DNA of 64,000 nt. Source: Brevibacterium jeotgali (lineage in GTDB: Bacteria > Actinomycetota > Actinomycetes > Actinomycetales > Brevibacteriaceae). Shown here one piece after another: positions 26,841-34,437 of this stretch (within the stretch, counting starts at the first letter, position 1; each line of letters opens with the position of its first letter). Location: positions 1-64,000 of the forward strand of contig NZ_FXZM01000006.1 in assembly GCF_900169175.1 (NCBI RefSeq), written 5' to 3'. The translations under genes were made by a program, and so were the position numbers. The notes beneath the pieces were generated by a model. It was not told where the DNA came from. It made no database searches and saw nothing but the letters and a program-made list of their open reading frames with translations.

Positions 26841-28205
26841 TCACCGGCGGTCGGCGATCCGCTGCAGATGTCGCGGGTTCGACAGGGTGATCCGCTCGAG
26901 TACGGGCGCGACGACCGCAACGCGCACCTGCGGGTCGTCCGTGTCGACGGCGCCGGTTCGCACGGCCTCGGCCAGCTCCCGCTCTGTCGCGAAGCCCGCC
27001 GCCGCGAGCGCCCGCGACGATGCGTCGCGCAGCGCTGGACCGTGCTGCACGTCTCGCAGGACGGTGTCCAGCGCCGCCTTCTGCATCCGACCATCGTACG
27101 CCTGGCCGAAGGACTCCTCGAGTCCGCGCACCATCGTCTCCGTCGCCGAGGTGGCGGACACCTCCGATGTCGGGCCGCCTCCCGACGTCGGCGCGCTGGT
27201 CGGCAGGTCGACGCCGAGTGCATCAAGCACATCGGCCTCGCACTCCGCGAACCTCCGCCCGATGAGCGCGAGCTCCAGCGCTCGCTCCGGCTCCGCGTCG
27301 GCCCGCGCGGCCTGGCGGAGGCACATGACTCCCCATTTGACGATCGAGAGGATCTCCCACCATCGGACCGCGGCCTCGGCGACGGGTCGTCCCCCCGCTT
27401 CCCTGTAGCCTCGCAGCAGGGCATCCCGGGAGCCCACCCCGGCCGCTTCACCGGGCCCCCCGAACCGCCACTGCACGGCACACAGCCACCCGAGGTCCGA
27501 CACCGGGTCCCCGATGTGCGCCAGTTCCCAGTCGAGGACCGCCGCGACCCGTCCGTCCCGCACCATCAGGTTCCCCATCCGCAGGTCGCCGTGCACGAAC
27601 GTCGGCGCAGAATCGGGCTGAGGCGAGTCCGCCAGCTGCGAGAACGCGAGCTCGAAGGCAGGAGAGTCGACGCCGTACTCGCTGAACGCCGCCCGCCAGT
27701 CCTCGAGCTCGTCCGTCTTCACGTCGAAGAGTCCGTCCGGGACCTCCGCCCTATGCACCCGCGCGGCGATCTCACCCAGCCGCTGCGCGAAGGCCTCGCC
27801 GTCATGCCCGTGCTCACGGTCGAAGGTGCGGAGGATCCGACGAGGCAGGGATTCCCCCTCGACGAAAGACGTGATGAGATGCGGTGCTGCGATCGGGCCG
27901 TCACCCGTGTCGGCGAGGAGGACCTCCGGCACCGGCACGCCCGCGGATCCCGCCGCGCGGAACGCAGCGGCCTCACGCTCCATCCCCGTCGGGTCCGCGT
28001 CGTCGGTCGGCTCGGCACGGAGCACAGCGCGCTGCGGCGCACCGGCGACGGACGCCTCGATGATCTCGATCCTCTTGCTCGCACCCTTGCTCACCGGCGC
28101 GAGCGCTGTGACCGCTGCGGATGCGCCGAACGCGCGGGTCAGCAGGACGTCGTACGGGTGGGGATCACGAGCCTCGGTGTCGTCGCCCGGGGTCTGGTCA
28201 CGCAC
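26841..28205 (-). CDS. APH-family phosphotransferase fused to a DUF6285-like domain
   Basis: 454 aa. Residues about 20-320 are an aminoglycoside-phosphotransferase-like kinase: FVHGDLRMGNLMV (Brenner motif, catalytic Asp) and VLDWELAHIGDPVSDLGWLC (metal-binding DxD-type motif). After a Thr/Ser/Pro linker, residues about 350-454 (RMQKAALDTVLRDVQHGP, ITLSNPRHL) resemble DUF6285, which is usually a separate small protein. Related kinases beside acyl-CoA dehydrogenases (LvaA in Pseudomonas, the APH half of human ACAD10/11) phosphorylate 4-hydroxyacyl substrates. The GTG at 28205 overlaps the acyl-CoA dehydrogenase gene by 8 nt. Confidence 0.83.
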   Translation of the reverse strand: MRDQTPGDDTEARDPHPYDVLLTRAFGASAAVTALAPVSKGASKRIEIIEASVAGAPQRAVLRAEPTDDADPTGMEREAAAFRAAGSAGVPVPEVLLADTGDGPIAAPHLITSFVEGESLPRRILRTFDREHGHDGEAFAQRLGEIAARVHRAEVPDGLFDVKTDELEDWRAAFSEYGVDSPAFELAFSQLADSPQPDSAPTFVHGDLRMGNLMVRDGRVAAVLDWELAHIGDPVSDLGWLCAVQWRFGGPGEAAGVGSRDALLRGYREAGGRPVAEAAVRWWEILSIVKWGVMCLRQAARADAEPERALELALIGRRFAECEADVLDALGVDLPTSAPTSGGGPTSEVSATSATETMVRGLEESFGQAYDGRMQKAALDTVLRDVQHGPALRDASSRALAAAGFATERELAEAVRTGAVDTDDPQVRVAVVAPVLERITLSNPRHLQRIADRR

Positions 28206-29526
28206 CGGGCCCGCCCTGGTGTGCAGGTGCGGCTTCTGCGACGCCCTTCGGGGATCGCTGCTGCATGAAGCCGAACATATAGCCCGCGACGCGGCGCATC
28301 TGGATCTCATCCGCGCCTTCGGTGATCCGGTACCGGCGGTGGTGGCGGTAGATGTGCTCGAACGGCTCATGGCGGGAATAGCCCAGACCGCCGAACACCT
28401 GCATCGCCTGATCCGCCGCATCGCAGCACAGGCGATTCGACCGGTAGTTGCACATGGAGACGTGGTCCGACGCGGAGAACGCCCCCTTCGTGTCCATGTT
28501 CCACGTGGTCTCTCGGATCAGCGCGCGCAGCATGGTCGCCTCCGACTGGAGCTCCACCAGCGGGAACTGGATCGCCTGGTTGACCGCCAACGGCTTCCCG
28601 AACGGGCGACGTTCCACCGCGTATCCGACGGCCCGGTCGATGCAGTACTGGGCGGCACCCAGACTCGCAGCCGCCTGCCGGATGCGGTTCTCGTTGAAGA
28701 AGTGCTGGACGACCTGCAGGCCGCGTCCGACCTCGCCGAACACCGCGGAGTCCGGTACGCGCACGTCGGTGAAGCCCACATGAGCGTGATCCGACGGCAT
28801 GTTGAAGGTCCAGAGGTACTCCTTGACCTCGAAGCCCGCTGTATCCGTGGGGACCAGGAAGCACGTGATCCCCGTGCCATCGCCGGCCTCTCCGGAGGTC
28901 CGCGCGAAGACCAGGTCATGACTCGCGGTGTGCACACCCGTGTTCCACGTCTTCTCTCCGTTGATGACCCACCCGTCCCCGTCACGGGTCGCCGTCGTCT
29001 CCATGTGCGTGGCGTCGGACCCGTGCGCCGGCTCCGTGATCCCGAAGGCCATCGACCGCTCACCGGCCGCGAGCGGTTCGATCCACTCCGCCTGCTGCTC
29101 CGGTGTGCCGTACTCGACCATCAGCATCAGGCCGATGTTGTTGCCCACCACGGAATGCTCGTTCTGCAGATCGTTGTGCAGGCCAAGCCCCTTGACCGCG
29201 AGGTGCTCCCGGATCACCGCCATGTCGTAGATCGATCCGTTCCGACCGCCGAACTCCTCCGGCAGCTGATAGCGGAAGAACCCGGCGGCATCAGCCCGCC
29301 GCCTGGCTTCGGCCAGCAGCGCCTCCCATCCCTCGTTCGGAAGACCGCCGCGCTCCCAGTCCGTCCGGGCATCCTCACGCCGATGGTCGAAGAACCGGAT
29401 GTTGTCGTCCTGCTGTTCGAGCGGCTTGATCTCCGCGTCGATGAAGGCGTCCAGCTCGGACAGGAACGTCGTGAGGTACTCCGGAATCTCGTGGAGGGGG
29501 ACGAACTGATGCGATGCGTGCGTCAC
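28198..29526 (-). CDS. Acyl-CoA dehydrogenase family protein (ACAD10/11-like)
   Basis: 442 aa flavoprotein. Segments include MAFGITEPAHGSDATHMETT (FAD/substrate region), WVINGEKTWNTG, NRIRQAAASLGAAQYCIDRA, RRPFGKPLAVNQAIQFPL and QVFGGLGYSRHEPFEHIYR. N-terminal length and wording fit the ACAD10/11-related branch rather than short-chain enzymes. It is translationally coupled to the downstream APH kinase. Given that pairing, elimination from a phosphorylated 4-hydroxyacyl-CoA is a reasonable inference, not shown. It is divergent from a TetR gene over 347 nt. Confidence 0.88.
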   Translation of the reverse strand: MTHASHQFVPLHEIPEYLTTFLSELDAFIDAEIKPLEQQDDNIRFFDHRREDARTDWERGGLPNEGWEALLAEARRRADAAGFFRYQLPEEFGGRNGSIYDMAVIREHLAVKGLGLHNDLQNEHSVVGNNIGLMLMVEYGTPEQQAEWIEPLAAGERSMAFGITEPAHGSDATHMETTATRDGDGWVINGEKTWNTGVHTASHDLVFARTSGEAGDGTGITCFLVPTDTAGFEVKEYLWTFNMPSDHAHVGFTDVRVPDSAVFGEVGRGLQVVQHFFNENRIRQAAASLGAAQYCIDRAVGYAVERRPFGKPLAVNQAIQFPLVELQSEATMLRALIRETTWNMDTKGAFSASDHVSMCNYRSNRLCCDAADQAMQVFGGLGYSRHEPFEHIYRHHRRYRITEGADEIQMRRVAGYMFGFMQQRSPKGVAEAAPAHQGGPGA

Positions 29527-29873
29527 GGTGGTGGCTCCTCGCCTCGATGCGGTCCGAACGCATACAGGGACGACGTCCTCCGGCGGCGGGCAGCACCACC
29601 GGAAAGCGCCCGAGCCCCCTCGCTCGGTCTGTGAAGATCAGCGCCCTGATCGCCTGGTCACCATCATGGATCGTTGCAGACTGCAGGAGTGATCATATGA
29701 TCAGAGCGAATCCTCGATCAGGGTACGCCGCCGGCAGGTCAAGGGCAAGCAGTCGCCCCGGAGCAGTCTGCGGCCGATCATCCCGCAGGAGGGGACGGTC
29801 ATCATCTCGATAGACTGGACAGCAGCGTCGACGTGCTCCGGCGCCCTCCATCCCCAGCGAAGGTCCCGACCCC
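29527..29873. promoter_or_regulatory. Divergent promoter region between the acyl-CoA dehydrogenase and tetR genes
   Basis: 347 nt with no gene. TGATCATATGATCA at 29690-29703 is a perfect 14-nt palindrome, and a looser TGATC...GATCA pair follows at about 29699-29722. These are candidate sites for the TetR regulator encoded at 29874. Local GC falls around the palindrome. Confidence 0.65.
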
Positions 29874-30527
29874 ATGACTGAAGCCGTCTTCGGCGCCGCC
29901 CACGACTCCGACGACCTGCGTCGCCGCTTCTCGGGCGGTGTCCTGCGCGGTGAGGACGATGCCATGATGCAGCGCATCCTCTCCGCCGCGGTCGAGGCCT
30001 TCGCGGAGAAGGGCTTCAACGGGACCAACATCCGGGACATCGGCGCACGGGGGCGGATGAGCTCCGGCTCCCTGTACAACCACTTCGACTCCAAGGCCGA
30101 CATCCTGGCCACGATCATGCTCCGCGGCATCACGAACCTCGTCTCGCTCAGCGAGCACGCACTGACGCGGGCCGGAGACGATGCCCGCGCTCAGCTCGAT
30201 GCACTCGTCGAGGTCCATGTCGGCCTGCATGCCGCATACCCGCGCGAGAGCGCGATCGGCAACGCGGAGCTCCGCAGCCTCCACCCCGACGCGCGCTCCG
30301 CCGTCGTCGACTATCGCGACCGGCAGGAGCGCCTCTTCCTCGCGGCGATCCTCGCCGGAGTCGATCAGCAGGTCTTCACGACGGACGAGCCCAGAGAGGC
30401 GGCACGCTTCGTCATCGTCGCGTGCACGGGCATCGCGCGATGGTTCCGAACGGGACACGGGACATCCGTCGACACGATCATCACGACCTACCAGAAGCTC
30501 GCACGCAGCACGGTCGGCGAACGGTGA
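29874..30527 (+). CDS. TetR-family regulator of acyl-CoA metabolism
   Basis: 217 aa. The DNA-binding part reads ILSAAVEAFAEKGFNGTNIRDIGARGRMSSGSLYNHFDSKADILATI. The effector half (YPRESAIGNAELRSLHPDAR, ARFVIVACTGIARWF) resembles regulators such as KstR2 that respond to CoA thioesters, so an acyl-CoA ligand is likely. It is divergent from the acyl-CoA dehydrogenase/kinase pair and probably represses it through the palindrome at 29690-29703. It converges on trpG with only 50 nt between and no strong hairpin. Confidence 0.85.
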   Translation: MTEAVFGAAHDSDDLRRRFSGGVLRGEDDAMMQRILSAAVEAFAEKGFNGTNIRDIGARGRMSSGSLYNHFDSKADILATIMLRGITNLVSLSEHALTRAGDDARAQLDALVEVHVGLHAAYPRESAIGNAELRSLHPDARSAVVDYRDRQERLFLAAILAGVDQQVFTTDEPREAARFVIVACTGIARWFRTGHGTSVDTIITTYQKLARSTVGER

Positions 30528-30577
30528 TCGCAGACGTTCCCGCTCCGACCCGCTGCACACGGCCCGTCGCGGCTCGC

Positions 30578-31225
30578 TCAGACCTCCGCTGAGACCACCG
30601 GCGTCCGTCCGCGCGCAGCCTCGACCGCCTCCGGCATCCCCGCCATGGCGAGGAAGTTCCCGACCATGAGGTAGCCGTCCTGGGTGAGCACCGATTCCGG
30701 GTGGAACTGGACACCCGCAAGAGGTGCGCTCCGGTGCTGGACGCCCATGACGATCCCGTCAGGCGTCTGCGCGGTGATCTCGAAGACGTCGGTGTCGATC
30801 GTGTCGTCGACGATCGACAGCGAGTGGTAGCGCGTCGCCGTGAGAGGGCTGCGGCACCCGGCGAACACGCTCGTGCTCCGGTGCTCGACCTCTGAGGTCT
30901 TGCCGTGCATGAGGACCGGCGAATGCGCGACGGTCGCCCCGAACACCTCGCCCAGGGCCTGGTGTCCCAAGCACACTCCGAACAGGGCCGTACCCGTCCT
31001 CGCCGCCTCGCGGATGAGGCCGGGGCAGATCCCGGAGTCCACCGGCGCCCCGGGGCCCGGCGACAGCAGGACCCCGTCGTGGTCTGCGAGCAGGGCGGCG
31101 GCCTCGGCGTCGGTCACCTGGTCGTTGCGCACGACCGTCGTCGTCGCCCCGAGCTCCTCGACATAGCTCACCAGTGTGTAGACGAAGCTGTCGTAGTTGT
31201 CCACGACCAGGATCCTCGCGCCCAT
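30578..31225 (-). CDS. pabA: Glutamine amidotransferase subunit of anthranilate/aminodeoxychorismate synthase
   Basis: 215 aa class I amidotransferase. The motifs are RILVVDNYDSFVYTLVSY, LLSPGPGAP, the nucleophile loop GVCLGHQALGE and the C-terminal His-Glu in GVQFHPESVLTQDG. It supplies ammonia from glutamine for anthranilate (TrpG) or 4-amino-4-deoxychorismate (PabA) synthesis and may do both. In Actinomycetota this gene normally lies right beside pknB; here a 6.5-kb catabolic block separates them. It follows the 54-aa membrane protein gene on the same strand without a gap. Confidence 0.92.
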   Translation of the reverse strand: MGARILVVDNYDSFVYTLVSYVEELGATTTVVRNDQVTDAEAAALLADHDGVLLSPGPGAPVDSGICPGLIREAARTGTALFGVCLGHQALGEVFGATVAHSPVLMHGKTSEVEHRSTSVFAGCRSPLTATRYHSLSIVDDTIDTDVFEITAQTPDGIVMGVQHRSAPLAGVQFHPESVLTQDGYLMVGNFLAMAGMPEAVEAARGRTPVVSAEV

Positions 31226-31390
31226 CTAGCCACCCTCCTCGATCGTCGCGTCGTTGAACGGCATGAAGGGCGCGACCACGGGGAACACGTACTCCATGAG
31301 CAGGTACACGGCAGCCGCGATGAGGATGAGGCAGAGGATCAGCTTCACGATCCACGGTCCCGGGAGGGCGCGCCACAGCAGCGAGTACAT
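31226..31390 (-). CDS. Small single-span membrane protein between sortase and pabA
   Basis: A 54-residue protein: MYSLLWRALPGPWIVKL, one hydrophobic helix (about 17-40), then PFMPFNDATIEEGG. The same kind of short protein with LPGPW before and MPFND after its single helix is conserved between class E sortase and trpG/pabA in many Actinomycetota, function unknown. Its ATG overlaps the sortase stop by one base (TGATG) and its TAG touches the pabA ATG, so the three genes form a tight operon. The context suggests a link to cell-wall assembly or sortase function. Confidence 0.85.
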   Translation of the reverse strand: MYSLLWRALPGPWIVKLILCLILIAAAVYLLMEYVFPVVAPFMPFNDATIEEGG

Positions 31391-32610
31391 CAGGCATCGC
31401 CTCCGACCTGCTCGTAGGCGGGCGAGTCGGCGATCGAGGCGGGCGCCCCATCGCCCGCAGGCGTCCAGTCCGTCAGCTCCGCGTACGCGACGTAGCGCTC
31501 CCGCGCAGAGAACATCGGATTGCAGGCAGTGAGTGTCATGATGCGGTCCTTGCCCTTGTAGTCGGGCATCGTCGGGACGGCGGCGAGCACTTCCGTCGCG
31601 TCCGGGAGGACGATCTCGAAGTTGCGGAACGTGTACGTGTAGAACCCGTCACCGGTCTGGACGACGATCTCGTCGCCGGGGCGCAGTTCGTGGATCTGAT
31701 TGAGCGGCTTGCCGTAGGTCACGCGGTGGCCGGCGACGGAGAAGTTCCCGACCTCGCCCGGCATCGCGGAGCTCGGGTACCGTCCCACGCCCATTCTGTT
31801 GAGGACGGGCTCCATGGACACGCCCTCTGCGACGGTCCGGTAGTAGGACTCCCCGAATCGCGGGACGTACATGATGCCGAACCCGGTGTTCTCGTCGACG
31901 GGGTCCGCGACGACGGGCGTGTCCGGGTCGTCGGGCAGCTCGTTGTCGGGGTTCTCCTGCCAATCGGTGATCAGCTGGTCCGCGAGCACCTCGTTGTCCC
32001 TGTTGGCCGCGATGTCGGTCCACCACAGCTGCCATACGACGAAGAGGATGAGCACCATCCCGGCCGTGATGCAGAGTTCGCCGAACGCACGGATCGTGCC
32101 GCGGACGGGGCCCAGCGGTTCGTACTCGGTCTTCCGCCTGCGGTCTGTTCGTCCGGCTCCCGCCGCCGAGGCCGTCGCGGCACTCCTCGCGTCACCCCTC
32201 TCGCCGGGCGCGGATGCGGAGGCCGCGAAAGCGGACTGCGCCGTGCTCGGCCCCCGCACGGTCCCCTGTCCCTGCGAGGTCGACCACCCGTCGGTGGACC
32301 CGGCCGACGGGAAGGTGGGGGTGTAGGGCGCCTGCGCGGGGGAACCCTGAGGAGCGGCGGGGTGGTGCGCCGGCCCGGAACCGGTGCGGCCCGGCGCGCG
32401 GGAGGCCGGTCGGATGACCGGTCGCTGATCGCCCGCGGGGGCGGGCTGCTGCTGTGCACCGGCCTGCTGTGTACCGGCGTGCTGTGCACCGGCGTCCGGG
32501 CGGCTCGGGGCCCGTGGATCTGCGGCCGGGCCGGTGGTGCGGGCGCTTTCGGCAGCCTCGGCGGCACGCTCGCGCTCACGGCGCTCACGCCTCGTCATCG
32601 GCTGGTCCAC
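31390..32610 (-). CDS. srtE: Class E sortase
   Basis: 406 aa. A long disordered Pro/Ala/Gln-rich cytoplasmic N-terminus (about 1-150) precedes one membrane helix (GELCITAGMVLILFVVWQLWW). The sortase domain has the catalytic H295 (SVAGHRVTYG), C363 (TLTACNP) and an Arg in SARERYV. TLTxC and the proline-free loop fit class E, which cleaves LAxTG-type signals. The GTG at 32610 is preferred because GGAGGGGG lies 6-13 nt upstream; an ATG at 32598 is possible. No LPxTG/LAxTG substrate gene is in the window. Confidence 0.9.
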   Translation of the reverse strand: MDQPMTRRERRERERAAEAAESARTTGPAADPRAPSRPDAGAQHAGTQQAGAQQQPAPAGDQRPVIRPASRAPGRTGSGPAHHPAAPQGSPAQAPYTPTFPSAGSTDGWSTSQGQGTVRGPSTAQSAFAASASAPGERGDARSAATASAAGAGRTDRRRKTEYEPLGPVRGTIRAFGELCITAGMVLILFVVWQLWWTDIAANRDNEVLADQLITDWQENPDNELPDDPDTPVVADPVDENTGFGIMYVPRFGESYYRTVAEGVSMEPVLNRMGVGRYPSSAMPGEVGNFSVAGHRVTYGKPLNQIHELRPGDEIVVQTGDGFYTYTFRNFEIVLPDATEVLAAVPTMPDYKGKDRIMTLTACNPMFSARERYVAYAELTDWTPAGDGAPASIADSPAYEQVGGDA

Positions 32611-32815
32611 ATCAGCCCCCTCCGGCTTCCATCCAGCGGTCCTCTGCCCAGCGCCTCCAGCACGATGCGGGTCGGAGTGGGCACACCTCGCCCATGATAG
32701 ACGCAAGCGCGGACGTCCTCTGCGCGCAGAGGGAGCTCGGGAGCTAGACTGGCCAACGATCATCAGCCTGAGACACCACCACGGTCGGACTGCAGCCGAC
32801 CTCCCGAGGAGAGAC

Positions 32816-33586
32816 GTGGCCAAGTCGAATCGCACGAACCGGGTCCGCCGGACAGCCGACTCCGCGGAAGACCAGCAGGAAACCGTCGGCACGGAAGCCT
32901 CCGACCTCCCGGTCGAGGAGGTCGACGCCGAGGAGGCCGGGCTGGACGCCCACGACCTCCCGGGCACGGAGTCCGCACCGGCGGAGACGGACGCTGTCGT
33001 CGACTCGGGGAAGACCTTCCCCGAGGAGTCCGGACCCGCAGCGGCGGAGACATCGGAGTCCGCGGCATCTGACGAGGACGACGACGCCGTCTCCACGACG
33101 TCTGACGCAGACGAAGACGACATGGATTCGGCGACGGATCCGGAGGCGGAGACCGCGTCGCCGAAGAAGTCCTCGAAGGCGGACTCCGCGTCCACGAAGG
33201 ACTCCACAGCTCCTGAGAAGTCCACGGCTGCCGAGGCGTCCGGAAGCACGACGGCGGCGGCACGGAATCGCAAGGCGGCGGCCTCCACGACCACCGGCGC
33301 GAAGAAGAGCGGCAAGAACTCGGCGAAGTCCGGCGATCCCGCGAAGCGCGCAGCGAACCGCAAGACGGCTTCGTACACGAGCACCCCCGGCACGCAGACG
33401 ATCAAGCCCAACGCCCGCTGGTTCGTGCCCGCCATGGTCACGGTCCTGCTGCTGGGCCTCGCGTGGCTCGTCGTCTTCTACGTCTCCAGCGGCGCCTACC
33501 CGGTCGGGGCGTGGGGCTACTGGAACCTCGGCGTCGGCTTCGCGATCCTCGTCGTGGGCCTCGTGATGTCGACGCGCTGGCGCTAG
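32816..33586 (+). CDS. crgA: Cell division protein CrgA with a long N-terminal extension
   Basis: 256 aa. The last about 85 residues are classic CrgA: KPNARWFVPAMVTVLLLGLAWLV, a second membrane helix and the end GVGFAILVVGLVMSTRWR. CrgA is normally 80-100 residues and helps recruit septal proteins such as FtsI. Here about 170 extra residues precede it: an acidic half (repeated EEVDAEEAG, SDEDDD) and a Ser/Thr/Lys/Ala-rich half (SPKKSSKADSAS). The GTG at 32816 has an AGGAGA site about 5 nt upstream and the frame from it is uninterrupted. The Ser/Thr content makes it a plausible kinase substrate, which is inference. Confidence 0.88.
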   Translation: MAKSNRTNRVRRTADSAEDQQETVGTEASDLPVEEVDAEEAGLDAHDLPGTESAPAETDAVVDSGKTFPEESGPAAAETSESAASDEDDDAVSTTSDADEDDMDSATDPEAETASPKKSSKADSASTKDSTAPEKSTAAEASGSTTAAARNRKAAASTTTGAKKSGKNSAKSGDPAKRAANRKTASYTSTPGTQTIKPNARWFVPAMVTVLLLGLAWLVVFYVSSGAYPVGAWGYWNLGVGFAILVVGLVMSTRWR

Positions 33587-33596
33587 TCGAGCGTCA

Positions 33597-34262
33597 GTGA
33601 AGTCCACCGGCAACTTCAGACTGCTGGGCAGCCACCCCCTGTGGATCCGCCTCGTCACCCTCTACGGAGGGCTCGTCCTCTTCGGCGCATCGGCGGGGCT
33701 CGTCATCGAGTCCCGCCTGGGCAACTTCCCGTGGGACGTCCTCCACGAGGGCGTCGCGATCCGCCTGGGCGGGTTCGGGCTCTCGGTGTCCGTGGGCGTC
33801 ATCGCGATCATCGCGTCCTTCGTCATCCTGTTCCTGTGGATCCCGCTCAAGCAGCGGCCGGGACTCGGAACGGTGTCGAACGCGGTCCTCGTCGGCGTCT
33901 TCATGGACGTGACGATGGCGATCGTCCCCGATCAGGACTCACTCGCGATCCGCATCGCCCTGCTGGTGTCCGGCATCGTCCTCAACGGCATCGCCACAGT
34001 CCTCTACATCATCCCGAACTTCGGGCCCGGCCCGCGCGACGGGCTCATGACCGGCCTGGTGCAGCGCACCGGGAAGCCCGTGTGGGCGATGCGCCTGTCC
34101 GTGGAGATCTCCGTGCTCATCGCAGGATTCCTGCTGGGCGGCACGTTCGGCGTCGGCACGATCGCCTACGCGGTGGGCATCGGATACATCACCCAGTTCT
34201 TCCTCATCCTGGCGGAGAAGCTCCTGGGCCGCGCGGATCCCCTCACGACAGACGCGGACTGA
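33597..34262 (+). CDS. YczE-like integral membrane protein
   Basis: 221 aa with about five membrane helices, of the YczE/YitT-like family: RLVTLYGGLVLFGASAGLVI, LGNFPWDVLHEG, FGPGPRDGLMTGL. Family members have no firmly known function. The GTG start lies 10 nt after crgA, so they are probably co-transcribed. Its stop is inside a 19-nt tandem duplication (34251-34287). Confidence 0.8.
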   Translation: MKSTGNFRLLGSHPLWIRLVTLYGGLVLFGASAGLVIESRLGNFPWDVLHEGVAIRLGGFGLSVSVGVIAIIASFVILFLWIPLKQRPGLGTVSNAVLVGVFMDVTMAIVPDQDSLAIRIALLVSGIVLNGIATVLYIIPNFGPGPRDGLMTGLVQRTGKPVWAMRLSVEISVLIAGFLLGGTFGVGTIAYAVGIGYITQFFLILAEKLLGRADPLTTDAD

Positions 34263-34287
34263 CCGCACCGACGCGGACTGACCGCCC
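34251..34287 (+). repeat. 19-nt tandem duplication across the YczE-like gene stop
   Basis: GACGCGGACTGACCGCACC (34251-34269) is followed by a second copy differing only in the last two bases (34270-34287). Each copy contains the TGA stop; the first is the functional one. Confidence 0.95.
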
Positions 34288-34396
34288 TTCTGCCTCCGCA
34301 CCCGCCTCTTCCACACACTCGGTGGACAGTCACCCGGACGAACTGCTAAGCATTCGGCCACACGTCTGTGACCAGCAGAAACACACCGATGTTGTT

Positions 34397-34428
34397 CTAT
34401 CCACGGCTGTGGAGAGGGCTGTGGATAA
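34397..34428. promoter_or_regulatory. Cluster of DnaA-box-like sequences
   Basis: TGTGGATAA at 34420-34428 is the exact complement of the DnaA box TTATCCACA. CTATCCACG (34397-34405) and TGTGGAGAG (34408-34416) each match at seven of nine positions. TATCCAC and GTGGATA form an inverted pair. The site lies between convergent genes, where no promoter is expected. Confidence 0.45.
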
Positions 34429-34437
34429 CTCTGGGAA

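Noticed and set aside
31390..33441. A 683-residue sortase starting upstream of 32610
   Set aside because: The extra 277 residues are antisense to crgA and its promoter, and a strong ribosome-binding site precedes the GTG at 32610.
34397..34428. Chromosome origin oriC
   Set aside because: Only three DnaA-box-like sites, without dnaA, dnaN or an AT-rich unwinding region. The true origin is probably outside the window.
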